Counted from the stretch's first letter, positions 1-7,867 are shown. The stretch: DNA of 15,972 bases from Symbiodinium natans (GCA_905221605.1 CAJNDS010000181.1:188690-204661); one strand, 5' to 3'. The notes: generated by a model not told the origin, from the letters alone. A program made the numbers and translations.

Positions 1-59
1 TAGCATTTCTCAGACCCAACCCTCGTCTCAGGAGCTGAAAGCCCAAACCCAAAAACCCC

Positions 60-440
60 GAAAAAAAAGCTCAAATAATGTATGTGTGGATGTATGTAGC
101 ATGAAGCACGCGTGCAAGCACGTGTGCAAGCATGTGTGAATGCATGTGTACACATGTGAGTATATCCAAATGCCAAATTCTTGCGTGTAAACGGCAAACG
201 CTAACATCCCACATATCTGTCTCTCAAAGCAGATGCAACCGTGAAACTTTCGTATGTGAAGATGCTTGTGCGCAACTGCATGTATGTATACATGCATATT
301 TGTAATTTGAAAAGATTGCACTGAAAGGTTCTGTTGGCCATAGTGGTTTAGATTTGAGTCATGTACCTTAGATACTTCTTCGTTCTTGCTAATGCTGACC
401 TACGTACATGCATACGCACATGCATCCAACCCTCCCTGCA
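60..440. repeat. TGTATG/CATGTG-rich purine-pyrimidine tract
   Basis: Imperfect runs of ATGTATG, GCATGTGT and TACATGCATA with alternating purines and pyrimidines. The minus frame of 97 codons across it is low-complexity (Cys/His/Thr) and is not called a gene. Confidence 0.6.
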
Positions 441-443
441 ACC

Positions 444-680
444 CTACGCCACCAAAAACACTTGACGCAACATCTTCACGGACAGGCCTGCACTCACATT
501 TAGGATTGTGCTGACCAGCACGGTCTTGGATGCTGGGCCCAAAAGCTTGAAGTCCTGGTTGAGGGTTGAGAGTTTAGGTTGCTTGTGAACAGTTTCTAGG
601 AAGGGTCTCGGGGCTCGCGGCCCGCCCAAAGTCGAGAATATTGACTTCTGGTCTTTGGATATCAAGGTAATTATCCCCAC
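444..680 (-). CDS. Candidate coding block left of the first telomere array
   Basis: Two minus readings. One, 680-577, reads CGDNYLDIQRPEVNILDFGR AASPETLPRN. Another frame is open across 680-444 and gives KTVLVSTILNVSAGLSVKML with a terminal TAG and a possible AAT|GTGAGT donor inside. A frame change near 555-580, at a short telomere-like stretch, would use the best of both and may mark a tiny intron or decay. TTGAGGT is duplicated either side of the 699-788 array. Product unknown. Confidence 0.35.
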   Translation of the reverse strand: MGIITLISKDQKSIFSTLGGPRAPRPFLETVHKQPKLSTLNQDFKLLGPASKTVLVSTILNVSAGLSVKMLRQVFLVA

Positions 681-698
681 CTCAAGGCAAGCATCCCC

Positions 699-788
699 CT
701 AAACCCTAAACCCTAAACCCTAAACCCTAAACCCTAAACCCTAAACCCTAAACCCTAAACCCTAAACCCTACTAAACCCTAAACCCTC
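699..788. repeat. CCCTAAA array
   Basis: Near-perfect heptamers with one CCCTACTAAA variant. ACCTCAA occurs at 679-685 and 796-802, flanking it. Confidence 0.9.
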
Positions 789-798
789 CTGCCTTACC

Positions 799-929
799 TC
801 AACGTCTCAACAGAAGGAGCCCCGGTTTCGAGGCCGTGACGGAACGAGTCTTGGTCGCGTTCCGGGCGAAAGGATCGCCCTTGTCTGCCTTCCCCTCCAG
901 GACGTCCAGCTGGCAGTCAAGGCTTGGTT
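799..929 (-). CDS. Candidate exon
   Basis: After TATCCAG the minus frame reads EPSLDCQLDVLEGKADKGDP FARNATKTRSVTASKPG and ends TGA at the border of the 699-788 array. TTGAG|GTAAGG there looks like a GT donor but would include the stop, so a GA donor (CGTT|GAGG) is the alternative. GC-rich third positions fit coding. Confidence 0.38.
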
Positions 930-940
930 CTGGATATAGA

Positions 941-1031
941 TGGGGTTAGGGTTTAGGGTTGAGGGTTGAGGGTTTAGGGTTTAGGGTTTAGGGGTTTAGG
1001 GGTTTAGGGCTTCAGGGTTTTAGGGTTTAGG
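941..1031. repeat. Degenerate TTTAGGG/TTGAGGG array
   Basis: Mixed TTTAGGG, TTGAGGG, GTTTAGGGG and TTCAGGG units ending 18 bp before an inverted-repeat element. Confidence 0.85.
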
Positions 1032-1048
1032 CTTACAGGGCTTATCGT

Positions 1049-1148
1049 TTGGGATGTCCCCCTCCCTTATACTAACCTTAATCGGGAGTATAGTAGGGGA
1101 CGCTATTATCCCTATTAGGGACTGCTAGTACAAGGTGGAACATCCCAA
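1049..1148. mobile_element. Short inverted-repeat element with 8-bp target duplication
   Basis: Ends TTGGGATGTCCCCCT and its imperfect inverse (TTGGGATGTTCCACCT on the other strand). CTTATCGT lies immediately outside both ends, at 1041-1048 and 1149-1156. An 8-bp duplication fits hAT- or P-like DNA transposons, but the 100-bp element has no coding capacity. Confidence 0.8.
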
Positions 1149-1208
1149 CTTATCGTGCTTATTGGGCGGAAAGGGGCTCCGGGGCTTGCTACTTGCTTGA
1201 GAACTCAC

Positions 1209-1303
1209 AAGATTACAACCCATTCATTGCCCTCATAAGGAAGAGCAGTTTGTATTTTCGGAGGGGGTTCTTGAACCAAAAAATAGAAGAGTGCAACTTT
1301 CAC
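1209..1303 (-). CDS. Candidate exon with good splice borders
   Basis: GAAGCAG|GTG acceptor and TT|GTGAGT donor bound a frame reading VKVALFYFLVQEPPPKIQTA LPYEGNEWVVI (31 codons, phases 0 and 2). The 1312-1455 array lies upstream. The 1049-1148 element lies 60 bp downstream, inside the following intron. Product unknown. Confidence 0.42.
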
Positions 1304-1311
1304 CTGCTTCC

Positions 1312-1455
1312 TCCCTAAACCCTGAACCCTAAACCCTAAACCCTAAACCCTAAACCCTAAACCCTAAACCCTAAACCCTAAACCCTAAACCCTAAACCCT
1401 AAACCCTAAACCCTAAACCCTAAACCCTAAACCCTAACCCTAAACCCTAAACCCT
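1312..1455. repeat. CCCTAAA array, about 20 units
   Basis: Nearly perfect heptamers with terminal CCCTGAA variants. Confidence 0.9.
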
Positions 1456-1456
1456 G

Positions 1457-1537
1457 AATTGAGCAGCCTAGTCGGCGCTTCGGAGTCCCGTGAGCTGCTG
1501 CAAGGCGTCCAGAAACCCACGACAAGTAAGATGTCAA
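1457..1537 (-). other. Short unique segment between two arrays, open on both strands
   Basis: Minus: DILLVVGFWTPCSSSRDSEA. Plus: VGASESRELLQGVQKPTTSK. Neither is decisive. It would be an exon on the minus strand if the neighbours are. Confidence 0.22.
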
Positions 1538-1640
1538 CCCTAAACCCTAAACCCGAACCCTAAACCCTAAACCCTAAACCCGAAACCCTAAACCCTAAAC
1601 CCTAAACCCGAACCTCAAGCCCTAAACCCTAAACTCCAAA
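1538..1640. repeat. CCCTAAA/CCCGAAA array
   Basis: Mixed CCCTAAA and CCCGAAA units, degenerate at the right end. Confidence 0.85.
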
Positions 1641-1644
1641 CCCC

Positions 1645-1747
1645 TGCCAGGATTCAGGGCTCTGGGCTGCGTGGCGTTTAGGCTAGAAGAACCTGCCCGC
1701 TGGATTTCATGGGAAAGCCTCAAGTTGAACTCTGAACCTGAATGCTG
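1645..1747 (-). CDS. Candidate exon
   Basis: Minus frame QHSGSEFNLRLSHEIQRAGS SSLNATQPRALNPG between the arrays at 1538-1640 and 1749-1814. No clear donor seen. Confidence 0.3.
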
Positions 1748-1748
1748 T

Positions 1749-2008
1749 AGGGTTTTGGGGTTGAGGGTTAGGGTTTAGGGTTTAGGGGGTTTAGGGTTCA
1801 GGGTTTAGGGTTTAGAGAGTGCCTCTTCTTCCATTTGAGGCCCGGTTGCCCCCAGCGGCATCCGGTAGATGTCCTGCTTGTGCGGCTGTTGGCTCGCAAA
1901 CTCCATTTCAGGCCCTATAATCTCCGTTTAGGGTTTAAGGTTTAGGGTTGAGGGTTTCGTGTTTAGGGTTTAGGGTTGGGGTTTATGAAGTTTAGGGTTT
2001 AGGGTCTC
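1749..2008. repeat. Two TTTAGGG blocks around a candidate exon
   Basis: Blocks at 1749-1814 and 1927-2008 contain TTGAGGG, TTCAGGG and GTTTAGGG variants. The unique stretch between them is the 1815-1914 candidate exon. Confidence 0.8.
1815..1914 (-). CDS. Candidate exon, strongly protein-like
   Basis: After ATTATAG the minus frame reads PEMEFASQQPHKQDIYRMPL GATGPQMEEEALS, with Glu/Lys/Gln codons mostly ending in G. The frame runs into TTTAGGG repeat on both sides. Product unknown. Confidence 0.42.
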
Positions 2009-2011
2009 AAC

Positions 2012-2146
2012 CCAACCCCCAAGCCCTTGTCACCACAGAACGCCTGATGGCAAAAGGCTCGCAAGTCAGGAGTGGGGAGGCCAGTGAGGATGACCTTCTC
2101 AGTAGGTCTACTTCTTTGGTATACTCACTTTGCCGTACATTGGCGG
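2012..2146 (-). CDS. Candidate exon
   Basis: After TTGGATAG the minus frame is open for about 45 codons (ANVRQSEYTKEVDLLRRSSS LASPLLTCEPFAIRRSVVT). The plus frame is also open (VRSGEASEDDLLSRSTSLVY). Minus is preferred for consistency with neighbours. Confidence 0.32.
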
Positions 2147-2191
2147 CTATCCAACCCTAAACCCGAAACCCGAAACCCGAAACCCTAAACC

Positions 2192-2291
2192 CAAGAGGCT
2201 GGCTGGTCAAGGGCTTGGGGTCGCGCGCCTTGCCATACGCCAGCTGCGCGGCGATGTGTCTCTGCCTTAGCAACCCATGCTCTTCATCTTC
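2192..2291 (-). CDS. Candidate exon next to the giant array
   Basis: Minus frame EDEEHGLLRQRHIAAQLAYG KARDPKPLTSQPLG with GC-rich third positions. It begins at the border of the 2300-2878 array. CTTCAT occurs at 2282-2287 and at 2876-2881, flanking that array. Product unknown. Confidence 0.4.
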
Positions 2292-2299
2292 AGGTTTCA

Positions 2300-2878
<579 letters not shown>

Positions 2879-2964
2879 CATGCTTTGGGTTTGGGTTTCG
2901 ACTTTGTTAGCGTTTAGGGCTTAGGGCTTTACGGTGCTTGGCTGGCTCATGCAGACCCTAAGGC

Positions 2965-3171
2965 TTACAAGCAGATCTTCCGTTCATACCACCGTACCTC
3001 AACCGCCGTATCGGCAAAACCCTTGCTGGCCTCCGGCGAAACTTCCGCTCTGCAGCTGGCATAAGGCAATCGAAAAGATGCGCCTGGCGCTGGTCTACGT
3101 TGTCCTGGCCCCCTTGGTGTCTTGAGGTCCTTCGGCCTGGTTAGTTTAGGGGCCTGGTTGGTTACTTCCAA
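2965..3171 (-). CDS. Candidate exon, strand uncertain
   Basis: Minus frame includes GPGQRRPAPGASFRLPYASC then AEVSPEASKGFADTAVEVRW and ends TAA. A plus frame (KAYKQIFRSYHRTSTAVSAK) is also good here. The upper end adjoins a dispersed repeat beginning near 3170. Confidence 0.3.
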   Translation of the reverse strand: MEVTNQAPKLTRPKDLKTPRGPGQRRPAPGASFRLPYASCRAEVSPEASKGFADTAVEVRWYERKICL

Positions 3172-3258
3172 AAATACGGGTATCCCCCCCTTTTGTACCC
3201 CAAATAGAATAGAATCCCCTTAAAGGGACCCCCAAAAAGGGCACCCCTATTTTCGGAA
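3170..3258. repeat. Dispersed GTACCCC-type repeat
   Basis: Runs such as GGTTGGTTACTTCC, TTTTGTACCCCAAATA and GGGCACCCCTATTTTCGG recur in part near 4470-4550, 7115-7175, 9465-9490 and 15795-15850. It has the look of a decayed dispersed element; full length is unclear. Confidence 0.55.
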
Positions 3259-3382
3259 ACCCTAAACCCTAAGCCCAAACCCCAAACCCGAAACCCTGAA
3301 CCCTAAACCCTAAACCCTGAACCCAACCCTAAACCCTAAACCCTAAACCCCACCCACAAAAAGGGTACCCCTATTTTCGGAA
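3233..3382. repeat. CCCTAAA array between 26-bp duplicates
   Basis: The array core at about 3259-3350 has CCCTAAA, CCCGAAA and CCCTGAA units. The host sequence beginning CAAAAAGGG and ending ATTTTCGGAA is present at 3233-3258 and 3357-3382 with one C/T difference. Confidence 0.88.
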
Positions 3383-3479
3383 GCCCCCATTTAAACTAGC
3401 ATGAGTATTGTGGGGTAAAGCGGACCGAAATCGGGGCATTAAGGGTTTAGGGTTTAGGGTGTAGGGTTTCGGGTTTAGG

Positions 3480-3800
3480 GTTTCGGGTTTCGCCACCCGC
3501 ACTGCGCGCACACAAGCACCCTTTGAGCACAAATGTGAAGCCAGTATGAAGCCAGCCAGCAGTCTGTTGCGGCTGCATGAGGCGTGTCGGAGCATGTGAG
3601 AGTCCGCTGTGATTTCAGTGTTAGGAGCGATGTTGGGTGGTTTGTTGCTGACTCTTGGAAGTAGCATGATCGTGCTCCGGCCGTAAGCATCTGTTAATGA
3701 CGCAGACCTTCGCATGAAGGGGACCCCTCCAGGGTCCGCAACCTTTTCGGGGCGCGCTCCTACCAGCGTGTCCACTCCCGGAGACCTCGACTTAACCCTG
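3480..3800 (-). CDS. Candidate exon, about 100 codons
   Basis: One of the longest non-repeat frames: SRSPGVDTLVGARPEKVADP, then PFMRRSASLTDAYGRSTIML, then PNIAPNTEITADSHMLRHAS and LLAGFILASHLCSKGACVRA. It runs into TTTAGGG-type repeat at 3440-3490, where its translation becomes NPKP-like, so the real exon probably ends near 3485. A CGCAG or TTAAG acceptor lies near 3797. Beyond the repeat the same frame resumes (PRFRSALPHNTHASLNGGF, 3375-3437). Product unknown. Confidence 0.42.
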
Positions 3801-3838
3801 CGGAGGGTTTCGGGTTTAGGGTTTAGGGTTCAGGGTGA

Positions 3839-3961
3839 CACGAGAGAGAGAGATTTGCACACTCGGAGCATCTCACGTGGAGTTGCGCGAGAAATTGCGC
3901 TCAAGAAGTAAGTCCCAATGTGTTCAGCACCGAATGCATGATGCCGTCGTACTGAGCATTC
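3839..3961 (-). CDS. Candidate exon upstream of the 3480-3800 frame
   Basis: After CTGATAG the minus frame reads ECSVRRHHAFGAEHIGTYFL SAISRATPREMLRVCKSLSL up to the repeat at 3803-3838. A GT donor after TCTCTC (phase 0) can join AAG|TCG of the next segment, linking SLSL to SRSPGVDT in fr frame across the repeat. Product unknown. Confidence 0.36.
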
Positions 3962-3964
3962 CTA

Positions 3965-4105
3965 TCAGTAGAATGAGTATTGTGGGTAGCTTACACTAAC
4001 ACGATATGGGGAGGGTAAAGACTTGAAAACATTGGTAGTTCTGGGGTGCACCGGGGTCGAAGGACGGGATCCGAAGCCCAACGCAAAGCTCACCCCATCA
4101 AGTCT
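3965..4105 (-). CDS. Candidate exon
   Basis: Minus frame open for about 46 codons (RLDGVSFALGFGSRPSTPVH ... NVFKSLPSPYRVSVSYPQYS), ending TGA immediately next to the acceptor of the 3839-3961 segment. The two segments cannot both be exons with a normal-length intron between them, so one boundary here is wrong or the locus is decayed. Confidence 0.28.
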   Translation of the reverse strand, partial: RLDGVSFALGFGSRPSTPVHPRTTNVFKSLPSPYRVSVSYPQYSFY

Positions 4106-4110
4106 CACTT

Positions 4111-4370
4111 AACCTAAACCCTAAAACCCCTGAACCCTAAAACCAATAACCCCTAAACCCTAAACCCTAAAACCCCTGAACCCCTTAACCCTTAACCCTA
4201 AAACCTACAACCCTAAAACCTTAACCCTAAACCGTTGAAACCCCGACCATTATCACACGGGCTCGGAGACTGCAACCCTGAACCATCAACCCCGGAGGCA
4301 ATCGATGAACAGGGTTGGGTTTTAAGGTTCAGGTTTTAGGGGTTAAGGTTAAGGGTTAAAGGGTTTAGGG
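4111..4370. repeat. Two degenerate telomere-type blocks in opposite orientation
   Basis: 4111-4242 is CCCTAAA-like with CCCTTAA and AACCCCTGA units. 4312-4370 is TTAAGGG/TTTAGGG-like. About 70 bp of unique sequence lies between them, with a possible short exon reading SPSPCDNGRGF on the minus strand. Confidence 0.75.
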
Positions 4371-4371
4371 C

Positions 4372-4922
4372 CTTGTGCTGTTCATCACAGGGTTCGGGCT
4401 TCAGTGTAGACTCGGCTGTCAAAAAAGCCCCACCCTCCCCAAACCCGATATGTGTCCAGTTCTCTAGAAACAGGTCCCTTCTTGGGTACCCCGTCTTCTA
4501 CAGCTCCTTTTATGTGGCGTACCCAAAGATGGGACCCTCATTTGGGAAGCCCCTAAACCCTACACCCAAAACCCTAAACCCTAAATCCCAAATCCCTAAA
4601 ACCTAAATCCCAAATCCCTAAACCCCAAACCCTAATTTTGTCCAGTCGGTTGAAAGAACCTTGAACTCATCGGCCGTCACGCCGTGCTTGCTCTCGCGAG
4701 CGGCCTTTTGGTGGAACTGAATTTGAGCTGTCGAACCTTTTTTGGGGGGTTTAGGGTTTAGGGTTTCGGGTTTCGGGTTTCGGGTTTAGGGTTTAGGGTT
4801 TAGGGTTTAGGGTTTAGGGTTTAGGGAGTTTGGGCTGTTGAGCCTGAGGCCCCAAGCCCGTTTTCTACCAGAACTCTACAGTATGACGTGCCTAAACCCT
4901 TTGTTGCTATGGGCTTCGCACT
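4372..4922 (-). CDS. Partial gene: three exons joined across two telomere-repeat introns
   Basis: Exons: 4922-4844 (after a TAG acceptor), 4736-4648, 4461-4372. Intron 4737-4843 is GC-AG (CTCAG|GC ... AAAAAAG|GT) and 4462-4647 is GA-AG. The joined product reads through ...VLVENGLGASG-STAQIQFHQKAARESK...ADEFKVLST-NWTHIGFGEGG... with charged and hydrophobic residues in normal balance. Both introns are bounded by duplicated host sequence (see findings). In the first, the two copies differ at three sites, all third codon positions, which supports the frame. The chain probably continues past an AAG|GC donor at 4371. Not recognised as a known family. Confidence 0.5.
4462..4647 (-). other. Repeat-bearing GA-AG intron
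   Basis: Holds CCCTAAA-type repeat (4553-4637) plus a dispersed GTACCC repeat (4470-4550). CCCCAAACCC...TGTCCAGT is duplicated at 4437-4460 and 4623-4646 (20 of 24 identical). Confidence 0.5.
4737..4843 (-). other. Telomere-repeat GC-AG intron with 17-bp duplicates
   Basis: TTTGRGCTGTYGARCCT occurs at 4722-4738 and 4829-4845 (14 of 17; all three differences transitions). The array between has TTTAGGG and TTTCGGG units. Confidence 0.65.
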
Positions 4923-5171
4923 CTACCCGATTCTAAGGAGGTGATCGACACCAACGCCTGTCCCGTGCCCCTAAGCCCTAAAAAACACCCACAGAGATGT
5001 CCCCTGAACCCTTCTGCATCACCCTAAACCCTATATAAGCAAACCCTAAACCCGCAACACCCTGAAGACGGGTTTGTGGAAGTGGCAAGCTTTCGGTTCG
5101 GCTTTCTTGGTTGCTGGCCGCCAGTTGGTTTAAGACATGCATGCGGGGAGGATTCTGCATACATGCACGTA

Positions 5172-5320
5172 TCAAGAGACGTATGCCTTTTTGTGTGGGC
5201 TTTGAACTCCCCCTACTGGGACGAAGCACTGCCCCAGGGCACGCGGGCTCCTACAAGGAGTTGCCACGCCAAGCTGACCAGCCATGCCGGGCAACAACGC
5301 CAGGCGTTCAAAATTTGTTA
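5172..5320 (-). CDS. Candidate exon
   Basis: Minus frame FERLALLPGMAGQLGVATPC ... ALGQCFVPVGGVQSPHKKAY to TGA at 5172-5174. CCCTAAA repeat (5332-5359) lies upstream. Another minus frame and a plus frame are also open here, so the frame is not certain. Below it, 4978-5170 has a poorer minus frame ending in repeat-derived residues. Confidence 0.33.
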
Positions 5321-5361
5321 TCCCAAAACCGAAACCCTAAACCCTAAACCCTAAACCCCTT

Positions 5362-5658
5362 TCAGCACACAGAGTTTGCCAAAGCAAAATGCTCCTCATC
5401 GCTGATTTTCCCAAGGCTAACAATGAAATCCACCAACGGTACTTGGAGGTTCAGGGTACTTAGTAACTCAAGTATAACTGAACGTACAACCCAATTATAA
5501 CCCCATTAGGGTACTTAAGGGGCTTGCAGGTGGGTGAGAACTACGCCTTTAATTGGGGTATAAGCACCCTAAACCTCCAAGTATGTCATGAAACAACACT
5601 CCATCAACTCCTCTCGCTCCATACACTACTTCAGGTGCTTTGTCTGCTTCTTTGGTCG
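5362..5658 (-). CDS. Partial gene: two exons interrupted by an inverted-repeat element acting as intron
   Basis: Upstream exon 5658-5575 includes EADKAPEVVYGARGVDGVLF. Downstream exon 5441-5362 includes PLVDFIVSLGKISDEEHF and ends TGA. The intervening 133 bp (5442-5574) is an inverted-repeat element used as a GT-AG intron (CTTGGAG|GTT ... CCTCCAAG|TA), phase 1, giving HDILGVPLVDF. A GA donor three bases earlier also keeps frame. Precise loss of the element with one TA would also leave the frame open. Product unknown. Confidence 0.52.
5442..5581. mobile_element. Introner-like inverted-repeat element, copy 1
   Basis: Terminal inverted repeat CTTGGAGGTTYAGGGTRCTT, 2 mismatches over about 20 bp. 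TA lies at both outer borders (5440-5441 and 5582-5583), a Tc1/mariner-like sign. No coding capacity; it lies between two exon-like segments and acts as the intron. Confidence 0.8.
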
Positions 5659-5670
5659 AAACCCTGAACC

Positions 5671-6021
5671 CTACACGCTAAGCCCTAAACCATAACCGGC
5701 ACGACCCCAACTTGGCCCTGCAAACATATAAGATGCCTTGGCATGCACCCAGGTATTCAGGGTTTCGCGGGCAGACAATGCTACCAGGCTGCTTGTGCCA
5801 AGATGTTGGCAAAAAGCCCAATGATCCGATCGCTGTGGTCCTGGGTTGTGGAGAAAGTCCGGGGATGGGTGACGGGGAAGGGGGGAGAGGGGGGTTGTTT
5901 TGACATCGTGGTCGCTCTTCGGAGGCACCCTCAACCCGAAAACCCTAAAACCTTGAAGTCTCATCCGAAAGGAGTCGCTAGGGGGGGGGGGCTTAAAGTT
6001 TCGGGTCTGCGCCCTTTTCAA
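5671..6021 (-). CDS. Candidate exon(s), His/Ser-rich
   Basis: Minus frame of 116 codons. The middle (VPPKSDHDVKTTPLSPLPRH ... SDHWAFCQHLGTSSLVALSA ... WVHAKASYMFAGPSWGRAG) is protein-like. The ends include repeat-like residues. Two plus frames overlap. There may be more than one exon. Product unknown. Confidence 0.3.
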   Translation of the reverse strand: MKRAQTRNFKPPPPSDSFRMRLQGFRVFGLRVPPKSDHDVKTTPLSPLPRHPSPDFLHNPGPQRSDHWAFCQHLGTSSLVALSARETLNTWVHAKASYMFAGPSWGRAGYGLGLSV

Positions 6022-6177
6022 ATCCCCCTTACTTCCACAGCCTATCCGTATATAGACACTCCATAAACCGCTCGCCCTAAACCATAGACCTCAAGACCCG
6101 ACAGCAACTCGTTAATGGCTCAGGGTCGTCGACCGGGATGCCAAGGACAGTCCTCGGAGGCCGCGATAGGTGGTTTG

Positions 6178-6496
6178 GTTAAGGGTTTAGGGTTTGGGGT
6201 TTAGGGCTTAGGGTTTAGGGTTTTGAGTTTAGGGTTGAGGGTTTAGGGTTTAGGGTTTCAGGTTTCGGGTTTCGGGTTCAGGGTTTAGGGTTTAGGGTTT
6301 AGGGTTTAGGGCTTAGGGTTTAGGGTTTAGGGTTTAGGGTTCTGCGTCAAACCTTCTAAGCCAGCATTCACTCTGCCCCAGGGCTTAGGGTTCTAGGGCT
6401 TAGGGTTTAGGGTTTAGGGTTTAGGGTTTAGAGCTTAGGGTTTAGGGTTTAGGGTTTAGGTTTAGGGTTTAGGGTTAGGGTTTAGGGTTTAGGGAG
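6178..6496. repeat. TTTAGGG blocks separated by a short unique stretch
   Basis: 6178-6340 and 6381-6496, with GCTTAGGG, TTTCGGG and TTGAGGG variants. The 40-bp stretch between is too short to judge. Confidence 0.88.
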
Positions 6497-6531
6497 CCCA
6501 GTTTGCAGGTCAAGTTTACCACTGGGTGGCT

Positions 6532-6900
6532 TCACGAGACGCAACCCCAAATCTTCCCCACTCCTCCCAAAGCATCAGTCAGTTTAGGGCTTGCGCTTGC
6601 GCCCCGCTACACCCCTTACCAAAAAAGTTCATGGATCATGGGTGGTCATGAGCGTGCAGCCGTACAACTTGTAAGTAGAGCAACTGCTATTTGAACCGAA
6701 ACTCAGGTAGTTCAAGTTCCAACCCTACTTACACCTCCTTCAACCTCCAAATATCCCCACGAAAATCTACAACATGCTGCTGCATGACATGCGGGGGGGT
6801 GGAGGAGGCTAACGTTTGGGGCCTTAACGTTGGCCTCCCCGCATTACGGACGGGACACATCGGGGTCTGGCTCTGAGGGAAGAAAGTGTCTCAGGGTTCT
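6532..6900 (-). other. Unique segment with weak coding signal
   Basis: A short minus frame at 6532-6585 reads LTDALGGVGKIWGCVS. The rest has several short frames on both strands and no convincing exon. Bounded by repeat blocks at 6381-6496 and 6917-6969. Confidence 0.25.
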
Positions 6901-6903
6901 AGC

Positions 6904-6979
6904 ACTGATGGATCCTCAAACCCTAAACCCTAAACCCGAACCCTAAACCCTAAACCCTAAACCCTAAACATACTGATGG
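6904..6979. repeat. CCCTAAA block between ACTGATGG duplicates
   Basis: ACTGATGG at 6904-6911 and 6972-6979 flanks repeat at about 6917-6969. Confidence 0.7.
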
Positions 6980-6987
6980 GAGATGTA

Positions 6988-7412
6988 CTAGAGGCTGCCG
7001 AACCCTAACCCCCTTGGAGGAATACGTCTGAACTCGCTGCAGCACGGCCACGCCCCCGTGAGCGGCGAGCCTTTTACGGAGTGCTGGGCCTGGCTGGGCA
7101 CAGCAAGCAGGGTTTGTACCCCCAAATATACCCTTTTTCGGACCTTCATGGAGGGACCCCTAATTGTGTCAGAAACCCCCGTGGCTGCTTGATAAGGGTT
7201 CCGTGGGAGGGATATCACTTGAAGGCCAAATCTGCTGTGGCTGAGCCCCCCGCAGCTAGGCCGTCGAAGATGTCGATGGCGGTGTGATACATGATGCCCC
7301 CGTGGGTATCAGCAAAGGCGAGCTCGATCAACATTCCTGAAGCTTCGCAGCTATGTGGAGGTCGGCGCAGGGATACGCAAGCCACAAACCCCTCACGATG
7401 ACAGTGAAACCC
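6988..7412 (-). CDS. Candidate coding block, two overlapping minus frames
   Basis: The upper part, 7412-7215, reads EGFVACVSLRRPPHSCEASG then GMLIELAFADTHGGIMYHTA IDIFDGLAAGGSATADLAF, well balanced and among the best in the window. It ends TGA or a GT donor at CAA|GTGATA. The lower part, 7218-6988, reads RNPYQAATGVSDTIRGPSMK, but overlaps a dispersed repeat at 7115-7175. The gap between plausible donor and acceptor is only about 45 bp, so the join is unresolved. Product unknown. Confidence 0.4.
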
Positions 7413-7439
7413 GAAACCCGACCCTAAACCTTGAACCCT

Positions 7440-7656
7440 ACACCTCCAACCCAACCCAACACCATTGCAGCATTGCGCACCACAACGCCAAACAGCATAC
7501 ACGCAAACCCTAAGCTTGATTTTGACAGCCTTCCCCGCCTTGCGCGCCAACCCCCCACGTGCATTCAGATTACACGGAAACAGCCTAATGCTCTACAGCG
7601 ATGTCCAAGCTGCCTCGAATCAAGCAAAACTGTAGCTTGGGCAACTACGAAATACG
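7440..7656 (-). other. Unique segment with possible exon
   Basis: A minus frame from about 7560 includes WRARRGRLSKSSLGFACMLF then VVVRNAAMVLGWVGG. Plus frames are also open. No splice pair was found that decides between them. Confidence 0.22.
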
Positions 7657-7862
7657 GTAACCCTAAACCCTAAACCCTAAACCCCAAACCAAATGCCCCG
7701 AAGTGTCACAACAGACTAGGAGCTCCGCGTCTAAGAGTCACGTGAAGGCACTAGAGGAAGGACTTACAGGGGAACTCGAGCATGACATGAGGGCTTCGGG
7801 CTTAAAGCCCTCATCCTCCTACAGACACCATCCGACCCTAAACCCTAAACCCTAACCCCTAA
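7657..7862. repeat. Two short CCCTAAA blocks and a hairpin
   Basis: Repeats at 7657-7685 and 7834-7862. Between them GAGGGCTT (7789-7796) and AAGCCCTC (7805-7812) can form an 8-bp stem with an 8-nt loop; no coding call in this stretch. Confidence 0.65.
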
Positions 7863-7867
7863 AGCAT

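Noticed and set aside
28-321. 97-codon minus frame
   Set aside because: Low-complexity Cys/His/Thr translation of a TGTATG/CATG tract.
1312-1455. CRISPR-like repeat array
   Set aside because: Units are 7 bp and contiguous with no spacers; eukaryotic context.
690-1640. A true chromosome end
   Set aside because: Telomere-type blocks occur in both orientations all along the window with unique sequence between them; no terminal array.
4304-4386. GATGAACAG / CTGTTCATC inverted 9-mers around a repeat block
   Set aside because: Inverted rather than direct, with no element structure inside; likely chance.
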